From Parasulfuritortus sp037446165 (GTDB taxonomy: Bacteria; Pseudomonadota; Gammaproteobacteria; Burkholderiales; Thiobacillaceae): DNA of 11,186 nt. The stretch is from positions 1 to 11,186 of the forward strand of contig JBBIJC010000081.1 of NCBI GenBank assembly GCA_037446165.1, written 5' to 3'. Under the pieces are notes generated by a model. The model worked only from the letters and a program-made list of their open reading frames with translations, did not search any database and was not told the DNA's origin. Made by a program: the position numbers and the translations under genes. Shown piece after piece: positions 1-7,267 of the stretch (the stretch's first letter is position 1; each line of letters opens with the position of its first letter).

Positions 1-51
1 TAGGCGTTTGCTATCAAGCGAGACATAGGCGGAACGCGCGAGTTCGTTCAT
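1..51 (-). CDS. Possible start of an unidentified gene, cut by the window edge
   Basis: An ATG at 51 on the minus strand opens a frame with no stop for 17 codons up to the window edge (N-terminus MNELARSAYVSLDSKRL). It lies about 28 bases beyond the terminator that ends the sox operon, on the same strand, so it would need its own promoter or read-through. No convincing Shine-Dalgarno sequence precedes it. Too little is visible to name a family. It could also be a chance open frame. Confidence 0.3.
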   Translation of the reverse strand, partial: MNELARSAYVSLDSKRL

Positions 52-78
52 GTTTTCGCCATGGAAACCATTTACAAC

Positions 79-103
79 AAAAAAGGGGCCCGAAGGCCCC
101 TTT
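79..103 (-). terminator. Rho-independent terminator after soxB
   Basis: A perfect 9-bp stem (82-90 with 95-103) closes a four-base loop that reads TTCG on the minus strand. A run of T follows at once in the minus-strand sense (the A run at 79-84). This is the classic intrinsic terminator shape with a very stable UUCG tetraloop. It sits 17 bases past the soxB stop codon, so it most likely ends the sox transcript. Confidence 0.9.
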
Positions 104-119
104 CCCGATCGAGCAAAAA

Positions 120-1850
120 TCAGAGCTTGGCGATGCCCGGATTGTTCTTGTCGACTCCGACGATCTTGGGCTGATTGAGCTTGACGCCCTTGATGGTCTT
201 CTTGGCGCGCAGGTATTCCGCCACCACATCCCAGATCGGCGCACCGCTGGCACCCTCGGCCACGGGAGCCCAGCCGGCGACCTTGTAGGTCTTGTCGGCC
301 TCGATCGGCTTGCCGTTCAGGGTCATGTCGCTGATCCGCTGGCCCATGCCGCTGTTGGGCGCCACCGTGTACTGGATGCCGCCCACCCGCACCATGTCGC
401 CGCCCTGCTGATAGTAGGGATCGGGGTTGAACAGGTTGTCGCAGACATCTTCCATGATGCCCTTGATCTGCTCGCCCTTCATGGCGGTAAGGGTGGAATA
501 TGGATAGGTGATGGCAGTCTGATCCATCAGTCGTTCCATGGTGATCGGCTCGCCCGGCAGAATGGTGGTGCCCCAGCGGAAGCCCGGCGAGAAGCCGGCA
601 TCGGCACCCTTGACCGCCATCAGCGCATCCAGGATCAGCTGATCCCAGGTGCCGTTGAAGTTGCCGCGGCGATAGAGGAAATCGTCGGAGATGGCCAGCA
701 CTTCGTTGAGCTTGGATTCGTAGGGCGCGCGGATCTTTTTGATCAGCGCATCCATCTTGGCGTCGGGCTTGATGAAGTTGGAGAACACCGGCAGCAAGCG
801 GTATTTCCAGCCTGCCACCTTGCCGTTCTTGACCTCGAAGTCCATGACGCCGAGGAACTTGCCGTTCGAACCGGCATTGGTGACCAGACAAGTGCCGCCG
901 TTCGGGGTCTTGACCGGCACCGGCTGATAGACGCCGTCGTGGGTGTGGCCGCCGAAGATGGCGTCAACGCCGTTGACCCGAGTGGCCATCTTGAGGTCCA
1001 CGTCCATGCCGTTGTGGGACAGCACGATGACCACCTGAGCCCCCTTGCTGCGGGCCTCGTCGACCCACTTCTGCATGCTGTCGTCGCGGATGCCGAAGGA
1101 CCAGTCGGGCACCATGTAGCGCGGATTGGCGATCGTGCTGTAGGGGAAGGCCTGGCCGATGATGGCGACGGGCACGCCGTTGATTTCCTTCATCACATAG
1201 GGCTTGAACACCTGATCGCCAAAGTCGTTGGTGACGATGTTCTGGGCAACGAAATCGACGCCGGCGTTCTTGAAATCCTTGTTGATGATCTCGGACATCC
1301 GGTCGGCGCCGAAGGTGCATTCCCAGTGCGAGGTCATGACGTTGACGCCGAGCTGGATGCAGGCATCGACCATGTCCTGGGCATTGGTCCAGAGCGAGGT
1401 GCCGGAGCCCTGCCAGGTATCGCCGCCATCGAGCAGCAGCGCACCGGGGCGATGCCCACGGACCTGGTCGACCAGGGTCTTGAGGTGGGCGAAGCCGCCG
1501 ACCTTGCCGTACACCTTGGCCGCCTGTTCGAAGTTCAGGTAGGTGAAGGCATGGGCATCCGCCGTGCCGGGCTTGATGCCGTAATGCTTGAGAAAATATT
1601 CGCCGACCAGGTGCGGCGGCTGGCCCGCCATGGAGCCGATACCCAGGTTGATGTTGGGCTCGCGGAACCAGATGGGCTGCAATTGAGCGTGAACATCGGT
1701 GATGTGCAGGAAAGACACGTTGCCGGCAGGTGGTGCATCGTAATAGTGGGCTGGCAGATTGCCGGCCAGGACCGAACGGCTATCGAGCACCAGGCCGGAG
1801 GCCGCTGCAGCGGCCAACACCTGGAGAAACTCACGGCGACTCATGGACAT
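120..1850 (-). CDS. soxB: SoxB, periplasmic thiosulfohydrolase of the Sox system
   Basis: SoxB hydrolyses the sulfone group from the thiosulfate-SoxY adduct, releasing sulfate; the family is a dimanganese metallophosphatase related to 5'-nucleotidases. The 576-residue length fits the family. Visible features are a twin-arginine signal (SRREF, residues 4-8, then an Ala-rich segment to about 22), the DVH metal motif (D52, H54), GGDTWQGSG (142-150), SHWECTFG (from about 174) and GGHTHDG (about 300-305). SHWE takes the place of the GNHE found in ordinary 5'-nucleotidases, which I recall as typical of SoxB. The first of two nearby ATGs (1850) was chosen because AGGAG lies 7 bases upstream. It is the last sox gene, with an intrinsic terminator and a dyad in the 102-base gap after soxA and another terminator behind it. 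Confidence 0.97.
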   Translation of the reverse strand: MSMSRREFLQVLAAAAASGLVLDSRSVLAGNLPAHYYDAPPAGNVSFLHITDVHAQLQPIWFREPNINLGIGSMAGQPPHLVGEYFLKHYGIKPGTADAHAFTYLNFEQAAKVYGKVGGFAHLKTLVDQVRGHRPGALLLDGGDTWQGSGTSLWTNAQDMVDACIQLGVNVMTSHWECTFGADRMSEIINKDFKNAGVDFVAQNIVTNDFGDQVFKPYVMKEINGVPVAIIGQAFPYSTIANPRYMVPDWSFGIRDDSMQKWVDEARSKGAQVVIVLSHNGMDVDLKMATRVNGVDAIFGGHTHDGVYQPVPVKTPNGGTCLVTNAGSNGKFLGVMDFEVKNGKVAGWKYRLLPVFSNFIKPDAKMDALIKKIRAPYESKLNEVLAISDDFLYRRGNFNGTWDQLILDALMAVKGADAGFSPGFRWGTTILPGEPITMERLMDQTAITYPYSTLTAMKGEQIKGIMEDVCDNLFNPDPYYQQGGDMVRVGGIQYTVAPNSGMGQRISDMTLNGKPIEADKTYKVAGWAPVAEGASGAPIWDVVAEYLRAKKTIKGVKLNQPKIVGVDKNNPGIAKL

Positions 1851-1885
1851 GGGGCGACTCCTCTATATCGGATCGAACATATTGG

Positions 1886-1905
1886 TTCAACGTCTGTGCG
1901 TTGAA
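1886..1905. promoter_or_regulatory. Perfect dyad between the soxA terminator and soxB
   Basis: Arms TTCAACG (1886-1892) and CGTTGAA (1899-1905) form a perfect 7-bp inverted repeat with a 6-base centre. In the soxB direction it comes directly after the terminator T run and 35 bases before the soxB start codon. It overlaps a -35-like TTGAAC on the minus strand. It could be an operator or a second RNA hairpin; the sequence does not decide between them. Confidence 0.45.
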
Positions 1906-1906
1906 G

Positions 1907-1933
1907 AAAAAATCCGGGCGCATGGCCCGGATT
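1907..1933 (-). terminator. Intrinsic terminator between soxA and soxB
   Basis: A perfect 9-bp stem (1911-1919 with 1925-1933) with a 5-base loop is followed on the minus strand by TTTT (1907-1910), giving six T in a row with the end of the stem. It begins 20 bases after the soxA stop. It should end or attenuate the soxXYZA transcript, so SoxB would depend on read-through or a separate promoter. Confidence 0.8.
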
Positions 1934-1952
1934 GTTCAAGCGTGCGAAGCAA

Positions 1953-2783
1953 TTACTTGCGGAACACCGAGGCCTTCAGCGGCAACCCGTTCGAAACGTA
2001 GGACAGGAAATATTCCAGATTGTTGTAGCGGGTGCTGCCTTCCTTGTCCGGTATCTGGCGAACCTGCTTGAAGCAGCCGACGAAACGGTTCTGCAGGGTC
2101 ACCAGAGTCTCGCCGCCGCGGAACACCGGGAAGTGGACTGCCTGGCCCAGGACTGGCGACAGTATCTCGGAACGCAGATGGTTGGTTGCGTTATCCAGGT
2201 GGCAACTGGCGCAGGAGAAGTTGAGCTGACCGGTGCGTTTGTAGAAGGTCGTCTTGCCATCGTCGAAGGCCTTCTGGGCGCCAGGACCGTCGACCTTGAT
2301 GTTCATCTTCATGCCGTCGGACAGGGTCCGGGCATAAGAGGTGAGTACACCCATGGTCTTCATGTCGCTGTAGCTGTAGGCAGCCTCGCCGTTCTTGACC
2401 CGGCAGTCGTTGATCAGATCTTCGAAGGTGACGACCTTGCCCAGTTTCTCGTCGTACATCGGGTAGTTGCCGGCAATCATCTTGCCACCGTTGGGCAGGC
2501 AATCAGCGTAGGTCTTGCCGTTCTTGAACGGCGTATTCCACATCTTCTGGCCCTGCTCGATCACGCCGATGAAGGGCGGGAAGTCCATGATGCTGTCGTA
2601 CTGGGACTTGGCATCCGCGTCGAACGCCAACGCCCCGTACACATAGTCATCCAGCTTGATGTCCGGATTTCTATGCTGCAGGTAATTGACTATCTTCATG
2701 CGATCCGCCTCGGGATCTGCGTTGGCCGCAACTGCCCCGAAAACGATCCCCAAACTGGCCAGTGCCAAAATAAATTTCTTCAT
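1953..2783 (-). CDS. soxA: SoxA, monoheme c-type cytochrome subunit of SoxAX
   Basis: SoxA with SoxX catalyses oxidative coupling of thiosulfate to the carrier cysteine of SoxY in the periplasm. The 276-residue product starts at the ATG at 2783, preceded by AGGAGG at ideal spacing; longer upstream starts lack this site. It has a Sec signal peptide (likely cleavage after ANA, residue 22). The C-terminal domain carries the only heme motif, CASCH (C191, C194, H195). C237 in GCFKQVR lies 42 residues after H195, where the heme-ligating cysteine persulfide of characterized SoxA is expected. The N-terminal domain lacks CxxCH but has two cysteines (C95, C127), matching monoheme SoxA proteins in which the pair forms a disulfide. 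This is therefore probably a type II (diheme) SoxAX. It is 64 bases downstream of soxZ. Confidence 0.96.
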   Translation of the reverse strand: MKKFILALASLGIVFGAVAANADPEADRMKIVNYLQHRNPDIKLDDYVYGALAFDADAKSQYDSIMDFPPFIGVIEQGQKMWNTPFKNGKTYADCLPNGGKMIAGNYPMYDEKLGKVVTFEDLINDCRVKNGEAAYSYSDMKTMGVLTSYARTLSDGMKMNIKVDGPGAQKAFDDGKTTFYKRTGQLNFSCASCHLDNATNHLRSEILSPVLGQAVHFPVFRGGETLVTLQNRFVGCFKQVRQIPDKEGSTRYNNLEYFLSYVSNGLPLKASVFRK

Positions 2784-2847
2784 GCCATCCTCCTGATGAA
2801 CGGGCCACGCCGGGCCCGCCGTCAATTGCAGTTAATCCCCTCGCAAC

Positions 2848-3159
2848 TTAGGCGATGGTGGCGTCGGCCGAATCTTTCTCGCCCATGTTGTCTTCCCAGC
2901 TGACCACGACCTTGTCTCCCGACTTGGCGCCCTTGACCCGGAACTCCAGGAAAGGGTTGGAGGAGATGCCGCCGCCCCACTGGGCATCGAGCACGGTCTT
3001 GTCGGCCACAGTAGCCATGACATGGTTGATGAAGTGCGCCGGGATCAATTGCCCGGTCTTGGCATCCTTGCGGAAGCCGGTTTCCATCGGGTGCGTCATC
3101 AGACATTTGATCACTGCGCTGTCGCCGCTCATTGCGGCCTTGATCCTGATTCCAGACAT
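2848..3159 (-). CDS. soxZ: SoxZ, carrier-complex subunit
   Basis: SoxZ is the Ig-like partner of SoxY; the SoxYZ heterodimer carries the sulfur intermediates between the Sox enzymes. The 103-residue protein has the family's usual length and features: an N-terminal SGIRIKA strand, THPMETGFR (about 22-30) and a GGGISSNPFLEF segment (about 62-73). It has no signal peptide, as expected for a protein exported as a passenger with Tat-bearing SoxY. GGAAGGA precedes the ATG at 3159. A 96-base gap separates it from soxY, longer than the other early gaps of the operon, and holds only a weak imperfect stem-loop (3210-3244). Confidence 0.96.
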   Translation of the reverse strand: MSGIRIKAAMSGDSAVIKCLMTHPMETGFRKDAKTGQLIPAHFINHVMATVADKTVLDAQWGGGISSNPFLEFRVKGAKSGDKVVVSWEDNMGEKDSADATIA

Positions 3160-3255
3160 CTTGTCTTCCTTCCTAAATCGTTACGTGTTCGGTATCGAGC
3201 CAGTCATTACCTCGTCGCTGCGCTCAACCGCAAAAAGCGCGAGGGCTGATCCCTG

Positions 3256-3726
3256 TTAGCCGCCGCAGCCGCCCAGGGTGACCTTGACTTCCTTGGCCAG
3301 GGTATAGACCTTGCCGCCAGCCTTGACGACGACACGTACATTGCCGGTCGCGCCCAGCTTGACCGCCGTGGAGATGAAGCTGTCCGTGCCGTTCATCAGG
3401 GTGAAGTCAGCCAGCAGCGGGGTGCCGTTCTTCTCGGCCAGCAGGATGATGTGCTCGGTGCCCGGAATCTTGGAGGTCACCTTGACCGGCACGCGACTGC
3501 CATTCTCGGCGATGGTCGGGGCGTCCAGCTCGATCTGGTCGCTATCGGCGGCGCCGGCAGCTGCCAGACCATTCAGGGCACCCGCCACGTCCTTGGCGTC
3601 GAAGGCGGCCTTGTTCCAGTCGGCCGCGAACACAGCACCCGGCTTCAGCAAGCCGGCGCTGGCTGCAACGGCAACCATGGCAGCGCTACCGACGCCTTTC
3701 AGAATCTGTCTGCGTTGTTCATTCAT
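3256..3726 (-). CDS. soxY: SoxY, sulfur-carrier subunit with C-terminal GGCGG
   Basis: SoxY bears the swinging-arm cysteine to which thiosulfate is attached. The protein ends in GGCGG with the carrier cysteine at C154 of 156, the defining motif of the family. The N-terminus has a twin-arginine signal (RRQILK, residues 5-10), a hydrophobic stretch and probable cleavage at AVFA/AD near residue 34, so it should be exported folded, presumably with SoxZ. AAGGAG lies just upstream of the ATG at 3726. The gap to soxX is only 33 bases, consistent with one operon. Confidence 0.97.
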   Translation of the reverse strand: MNEQRRQILKGVGSAAMVAVAASAGLLKPGAVFAADWNKAAFDAKDVAGALNGLAAAGAADSDQIELDAPTIAENGSRVPVKVTSKIPGTEHIILLAEKNGTPLLADFTLMNGTDSFISTAVKLGATGNVRVVVKAGGKVYTLAKEVKVTLGGCGG

Positions 3727-3759
3727 GTCTTGATCTCCTTGCTTACGCGCTGCGTGAAT

Positions 3760-4122
3760 TTAAAGGCCGTAAATGAAATCGACCACTTTGTCGATTTGCT
3801 CTTCGGTCAGGATCTTGTGCTTGCCGAAGGGGGGCATGTAGGTTTCAGGGTTGCGCACGGTCGCGTCCCAGATCTGGGCGCGCAGGGCGGCCTTGTCAGG
3901 GAAACGTGCGCTCATCGCAATCAGCGGCGGGCCGCTGTTGCCGGGTTGGGCGGCATCGGCCATGGTGGGCATGGCATGGCAGGCCAGGCAATTACCCATC
4001 TTGTTGTCATAGGCCAGTTCTTTTCCGGTCCATTCCTTGACCGGTTCAGCGGCAATGGCTGCATTGACGAACAATGCAGCCAGCAGGGCAAAGCCGGCAT
4101 TGACGGAAACATGATTCCGCAT
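3760..4122 (-). CDS. soxX: SoxX, monoheme cytochrome c subunit of SoxAX
   Basis: SoxX is the electron-accepting cytochrome c partner of SoxA. The 120-residue product starts at the ATG at 4122 (AAGGAG 7 bases upstream); an in-frame TTG at 4146 is less likely because this site would then lie inside the gene. It has a Sec signal peptide ending near AAIA (residue 24), a heme site CLACH (C45, C48, H49) and YMPPFG, where M96 is the expected distal heme ligand. The PTMADAAQPG and GPPLIAM segments are typical of the family. It is the first gene of the sox operon, behind a candidate promoter at 4209-4237 and a leader of roughly 80 bases. Confidence 0.95.
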   Translation of the reverse strand: MRNHVSVNAGFALLAALFVNAAIAAEPVKEWTGKELAYDNKMGNCLACHAMPTMADAAQPGNSGPPLIAMSARFPDKAALRAQIWDATVRNPETYMPPFGKHKILTEEQIDKVVDFIYGL

Positions 4123-4208
4123 AGTCTCACTCCTTCCTCTTCTCAAACGTAAACCCGGACGTTACGACCAGTCTCGGCCGGACGGCGCTAATACTTAAGG
4201 CGGAGTTA

Positions 4209-4237
4209 ACTATATGCAAGAAACACCAGCGCAACAA
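4209..4237 (-). promoter_or_regulatory. Candidate sigma70-type promoter for soxXYZA(B)
   Basis: On the minus strand TTGTTG (4232-4237) and TATAGT (4209-4214) are separated by exactly 17 bases. The -10 box matches consensus at 5 of 6 positions and the -35 box at 3 of 6. Transcription would start near 4202, giving a leader of about 80 bases before soxX. The leader contains a short dyad, AACGT-N8-ACGTT (4146-4163), which could be regulatory but is weak. Confidence 0.5.
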
Positions 4238-4262
4238 ACAGCGTATCAGAACATATGAATAT

Positions 4263-5690
4263 TCACCTGGTACTCGACGAGGCCTTCTCTCGCGCTGCTT
4301 GCTCCCTCATATCTCTCAGCCGGGCGTCGACTACAGACTGGGTATAGAAATCGCCATCGCCGGATCGTTGTGCAAGTTGCAGCTGCTCGATCGCCCGGGA
4401 TGACTGATCCAGCCTGATATAAGCCTCTGCCTGGGCCAGATGTTCTTCCGCATTCCGGCCCAGGGCATGATTGGCCTCGGCCAGCAACTGATACAGGGTC
4501 GGATCCTCCGGCCAGAGCGTCAGCCGGTCCTTGGCGAAGGACTTGGTCTTGCCCGGATTGCCCTGGCGCAACAGGGCGCGAGCGTAGGCGTAGGCCAGCG
4601 GCTTGTAACCAGGATAGTGCGCAATCGCCGAATTCAGCCTGACGACGGCCTGATCCACCCGCCCGGTCCCGAGCAACACCTGGCCGGCAAGACTTTCAAC
4701 CAGTGCCGAATGCTGATCCTGCTCGAGGTGCTTGAGGGCCTGATCGGCCTGATCCTTGTTGTCTGCCCGCAGCGCGCTCAACGCCAGCCCGTACCAGGTG
4801 GCCGGATCGTCCTGTTTCGAGGCCAGCGCGCTGAACCGTTTGTAGGCGTCCTGAGCCTCGCCCTGGGAGGCCTGCACCCGGGCCCGGATCAGGGCGAATT
4901 CAGAGCTGTCGACATGGGGTTTGGCCTTCATTTCTGCAACCCGGTTCTGCATGTCGGCCATCCGGTCGTAAGTCATCGGGTGGGTGCGCAGAAAGCCGGG
5001 GAAATTGCTGTCGTAGAGCCGCTCCTGCGACATCAGATGCTTGAAGAAAGACACCATGCCGTTGGGGTCAAAACCGGCATTGGCCATGGTTTGCAGGCCC
5101 ACCCGGTCGGCCTCCTTTTCGTGGGACTGAATGTCGCTCAACTGGTTCTGGGCTGCGTAAGCCTGACTGGTGGCAAGCGCCGCCTCGGAGATCTGCGGAT
5201 TATCGGAATGGGAGGCGAGGATGGCGACGGCCAGACCGGCCAAGGCCGCCACCATGCTCGATTTCTGGCCCATCACCGAGCGGGCCATATGGTTCTGCAC
5301 CACGTGGCCGATTTCGTGCGACAGCACGCCCGCCAGTTCGGATTCGGTCCGGGTCGCGGAGATCAGCCCGCTATTGATGCCGACATGCCCGCCCGGCAAG
5401 GCGAAGGCATTGATCATGGGGTCCAGGACGACAAAGAAGTCGATCTGGCGGTATGGCGCGCTGCTTGAGGCCACCAGTCGCTCGCCCAATGCACCCACAT
5501 ATTCGTTGATATCGGGGTCGTCGAGGAAATCCTTGTCCGACCGGATTTCGCGCATGATCTCCCGCCCGACCTGATTTTCCTCGGCCAGGGAAACGGAGGC
5601 GCGCGCTGCCTCCCCCAGATCAGGAAGTTCGGATGCCTGGGCTGAAATCGCGACAAATGCAGTAAAGATGAAGATACGAGGCAAGCGCAT
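4263..5690 (-). CDS. BepA/YfgC-like periplasmic M48 metalloprotease with TPR-type C-terminus
   Basis: Members of this family act in the periplasm on outer-membrane protein assembly, as protease and chaperone-like factor. The 475-residue product has a signal peptide (cleavage near AQAS, about residue 20). The zinc site is HEIGH (H125, E126, H129), with E191 in HEKEAD as the probable third ligand. H237 in RTHPMTYDR aligns by spacing with the regulatory histidine of E. coli BepA. The C-terminal half (about 270-470) is helical and repeat-like, with Ala/Leu-rich pairs typical of TPRs. The ATG at 5690 is preferred over in-frame starts at 5726 and 5753 because it directly begins the signal peptide, although its GGGAG is 12 bases away. 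It is divergent from the next gene and ends 140 bases before soxX on the same strand. Confidence 0.88.
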   Translation of the reverse strand: MRLPRIFIFTAFVAISAQASELPDLGEAARASVSLAEENQVGREIMREIRSDKDFLDDPDINEYVGALGERLVASSSAPYRQIDFFVVLDPMINAFALPGGHVGINSGLISATRTESELAGVLSHEIGHVVQNHMARSVMGQKSSMVAALAGLAVAILASHSDNPQISEAALATSQAYAAQNQLSDIQSHEKEADRVGLQTMANAGFDPNGMVSFFKHLMSQERLYDSNFPGFLRTHPMTYDRMADMQNRVAEMKAKPHVDSSEFALIRARVQASQGEAQDAYKRFSALASKQDDPATWYGLALSALRADNKDQADQALKHLEQDQHSALVESLAGQVLLGTGRVDQAVVRLNSAIAHYPGYKPLAYAYARALLRQGNPGKTKSFAKDRLTLWPEDPTLYQLLAEANHALGRNAEEHLAQAEAYIRLDQSSRAIEQLQLAQRSGDGDFYTQSVVDARLRDMREQAAREKASSSTR

Positions 5691-5813
5691 GCGGCTATGA
5701 TACTCCCGTGATATTTTGGTTCCCATCGAGCACACCGACCGGACAGTAGCCACACAAGTCCGATCGACCTATCCTTGAAATCCGATGGAACAAGCTTCAG
5801 AACTGGAGGCAAC

Positions 5814-6344
5814 ATGAAAAAAGCACTTTGGGTATGGTTGCTCACCGCCTGGGCAGGCTGCGCCATGGCGACCCCCGGCAGCCTGATCAAGGCAGAACAG
5901 GCGCGGGCCACCCCTTCCGCCCGCGCAAAAATTGTGGCTCAACTGGCCAGCGGCACCCAGGTTGACGTGATCAACCGTCAGGGCGGCTGGTTGCAGGTCC
6001 AGGCTCAGGGCAAAACCGGCTGGGTCCGGCTGTTGTCGGTCCGCAGCGCAACCGGACGCGCGGGCGGTGCCGACCTGGGCGGAGTGGTCGGATTGGCGAC
6101 CCAACGCAGCAACAAGCAGGTCGTGGCCGTGGCCGGCCTGCGCGGCCTGAGCGAAGAAGACCTGAAAGGCGCTCACTTCGATGCCGCGCAACTCACCACT
6201 CTGGACACCTACAAGACCAGCCGGCAACAGGCAGATTCCTTCGCCGCCAAGGCCAGGCTGAAGGCCCGCAGCGTGGCCTACCTGAACCCGCCGCCGCAAA
6301 AGGCCGCGCCCGCTGCCAACAACTGGGAAGGGAGACTGCCATGA
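5814..6344 (+). CDS. Exported bacterial SH3-domain protein
   Basis: The 176-residue protein starts at the ATG at 5814 after a strong GGAGG (5804-5809). A signal peptide (KK, hydrophobic core, AMA/TP near residue 19) sends it to the periplasm. C16 lacks a proper lipobox because W13 stands where L, V or I is expected, so a lipoprotein is unlikely. Residues about 30-75 resemble an SH3b fold: an IVAQLASGTQVDV segment and GGWLQVQ followed by GKTGWVRLLSV. SH3b domains usually bind peptidoglycan or peptides. The rest is low-complexity with no recognised domain. The last bases overlap the start of the following M48 protease gene (ATGA), so the two are probably translated together and act together. 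I know no gene name for it. Confidence 0.8.
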   Translation: MKKALWVWLLTAWAGCAMATPGSLIKAEQARATPSARAKIVAQLASGTQVDVINRQGGWLQVQAQGKTGWVRLLSVRSATGRAGGADLGGVVGLATQRSNKQVVAVAGLRGLSEEDLKGAHFDAAQLTTLDTYKTSRQQADSFAAKARLKARSVAYLNPPPQKAAPAANNWEGRLP

Positions 6345-7267
6345 AACGAATCGCACTCGGCCTGCTCCTGGCCGTGACTTTCGGTAGCGCCCATGCCATG
6401 AAGCTGGGTGATTTCCTGGACACCGTCAGCAAGTTGAAACAGCCCGCACCGGCATCCAGCAACACACCCCAGAACAACACCGCACAACAGGCCGACACGA
6501 GCGCAAACAACAAGCAGAAACTGCTGTTGACCGCTCTGCAGGGCAGCCACGTCAGCGACGCGCAGGAAGACGAGATCGGCCGCCAGATTGCCGGCAATCT
6601 CCTCGGCGCCGCGCCGCTGGTCAAGAACGATGCCGTACAACGCTATGTCAACATGGTCGGACGCTGGGTTTCCCTGCAAGGCGACCGGCCCGATCTGGCC
6701 TGGCACTTCGGCGTCATCGACACCGATGACATCAACGCCTTCTCGGCGCCCGGCGGTTATATCTTCGTCACCAAGGGCCTGTACCGCACCTTGCAAAACG
6801 AGGCCGAACTGGCCGGAGTCCTGGGGCACGAGATCGGCCATGTGCAGAAGCGGCATCACCTCAAGCTGCTGCAGAAGTCAGCCCAGGTAGCACTCCTTGG
6901 CCAAGCGCTCGGATCGGCAATAGGGAAACAGGACAGCGGCGACCAGACCTCCGTCATCTTGCAGAACCTGATCGGCAATGGCGCCGAGATCGTCGCCCGC
7001 AGCCTGGACAAGGACGCCGAATACGAAGCCGACCGCATCGGCATGGTCCTGACCGCACGCGCCGGCTACGACCCGTATGCGCTGCCGGCTGTCCTGCAGA
7101 AGATCGGCCATGCCAGCCAGCTGAACCAGAGCCAGACTGCCCTGCTGTTCAAAACCCATCCGCTGCCCGATGACCGCCTCGACCACCTGGCGCAGGCCGC
7201 CGGCGACTCGATGGATGCCTATGCCGACGGCAAGAGTCTGGAGAACCGGTTTATCAGACTGCCTTAG
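6341..7267 (+). CDS. Periplasmic M48-family metalloprotease (short, no TPR)
   Basis: This 308-residue protein has a signal peptide (cleavage after SAHA, residue 19), a Gln/Asn/Thr-rich linker (about 34-58) and an M48 catalytic domain. The zinc motif is HEIGH (H163, E164, H167) and the probable third ligand is E227 in EYEADRIG. H273 in KTHPLPDDR is the counterpart of the conserved C-terminal histidine motif. It lacks the TPR half of the divergent BepA-like protein, so it resembles the smaller LoiP/YcaL-type M48 proteases, though it need not be an ortholog. The ATG overlaps the stop of the SH3b gene. Its final proline codon and TAG stop lie in the CCTTAGG end of the adjacent repeat, which suggests the original C-terminus was altered slightly. 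Confidence 0.88.
   Translation: MKRIALGLLLAVTFGSAHAMKLGDFLDTVSKLKQPAPASSNTPQNNTAQQADTSANNKQKLLLTALQGSHVSDAQEDEIGRQIAGNLLGAAPLVKNDAVQRYVNMVGRWVSLQGDRPDLAWHFGVIDTDDINAFSAPGGYIFVTKGLYRTLQNEAELAGVLGHEIGHVQKRHHLKLLQKSAQVALLGQALGSAIGKQDSGDQTSVILQNLIGNGAEIVARSLDKDAEYEADRIGMVLTARAGYDPYALPAVLQKIGHASQLNQSQTALLFKTHPLPDDRLDHLAQAAGDSMDAYADGKSLENRFIRLP

Noticed and set aside
14..253. Minus-strand open frame overlapping the soxB end
   Set aside because: It overlaps the soxB C-terminus in another frame and runs through the terminator hairpin; Arg/Ser-rich shadow translation.
1862..1890. TTGAAC-N17-TATAGA as a soxB promoter on the minus strand
   Set aside because: Spacing is right, but transcription would begin near 1855, after the AGGAG site and 5 bases before the ATG, so the message would lack its ribosome site. 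Kept only as part of a finding.
939..1904. A 321-codon plus-strand frame opposite soxB, and similar ones at 1932-2903, 4440-5468 and 9960-11060
   Set aside because: All are antisense to recognised genes, without ribosome sites or domains, and with the same biased composition.
2801..2818. GC-rich hairpin in the soxZ-soxA gap (CGGGC/GCCCG)
   Set aside because: Five pairs, large loop and no T run; expected by chance in GC-rich sequence.
3210..3244. Stem-loop in the soxY-soxZ gap (GCGCT/AGCGC with outer CCTC/GAGG)
   Set aside because: Only 5 inner pairs with an 11-base loop and a 6-base bulge, and no T run, so neither a terminator nor a defined element is supported.
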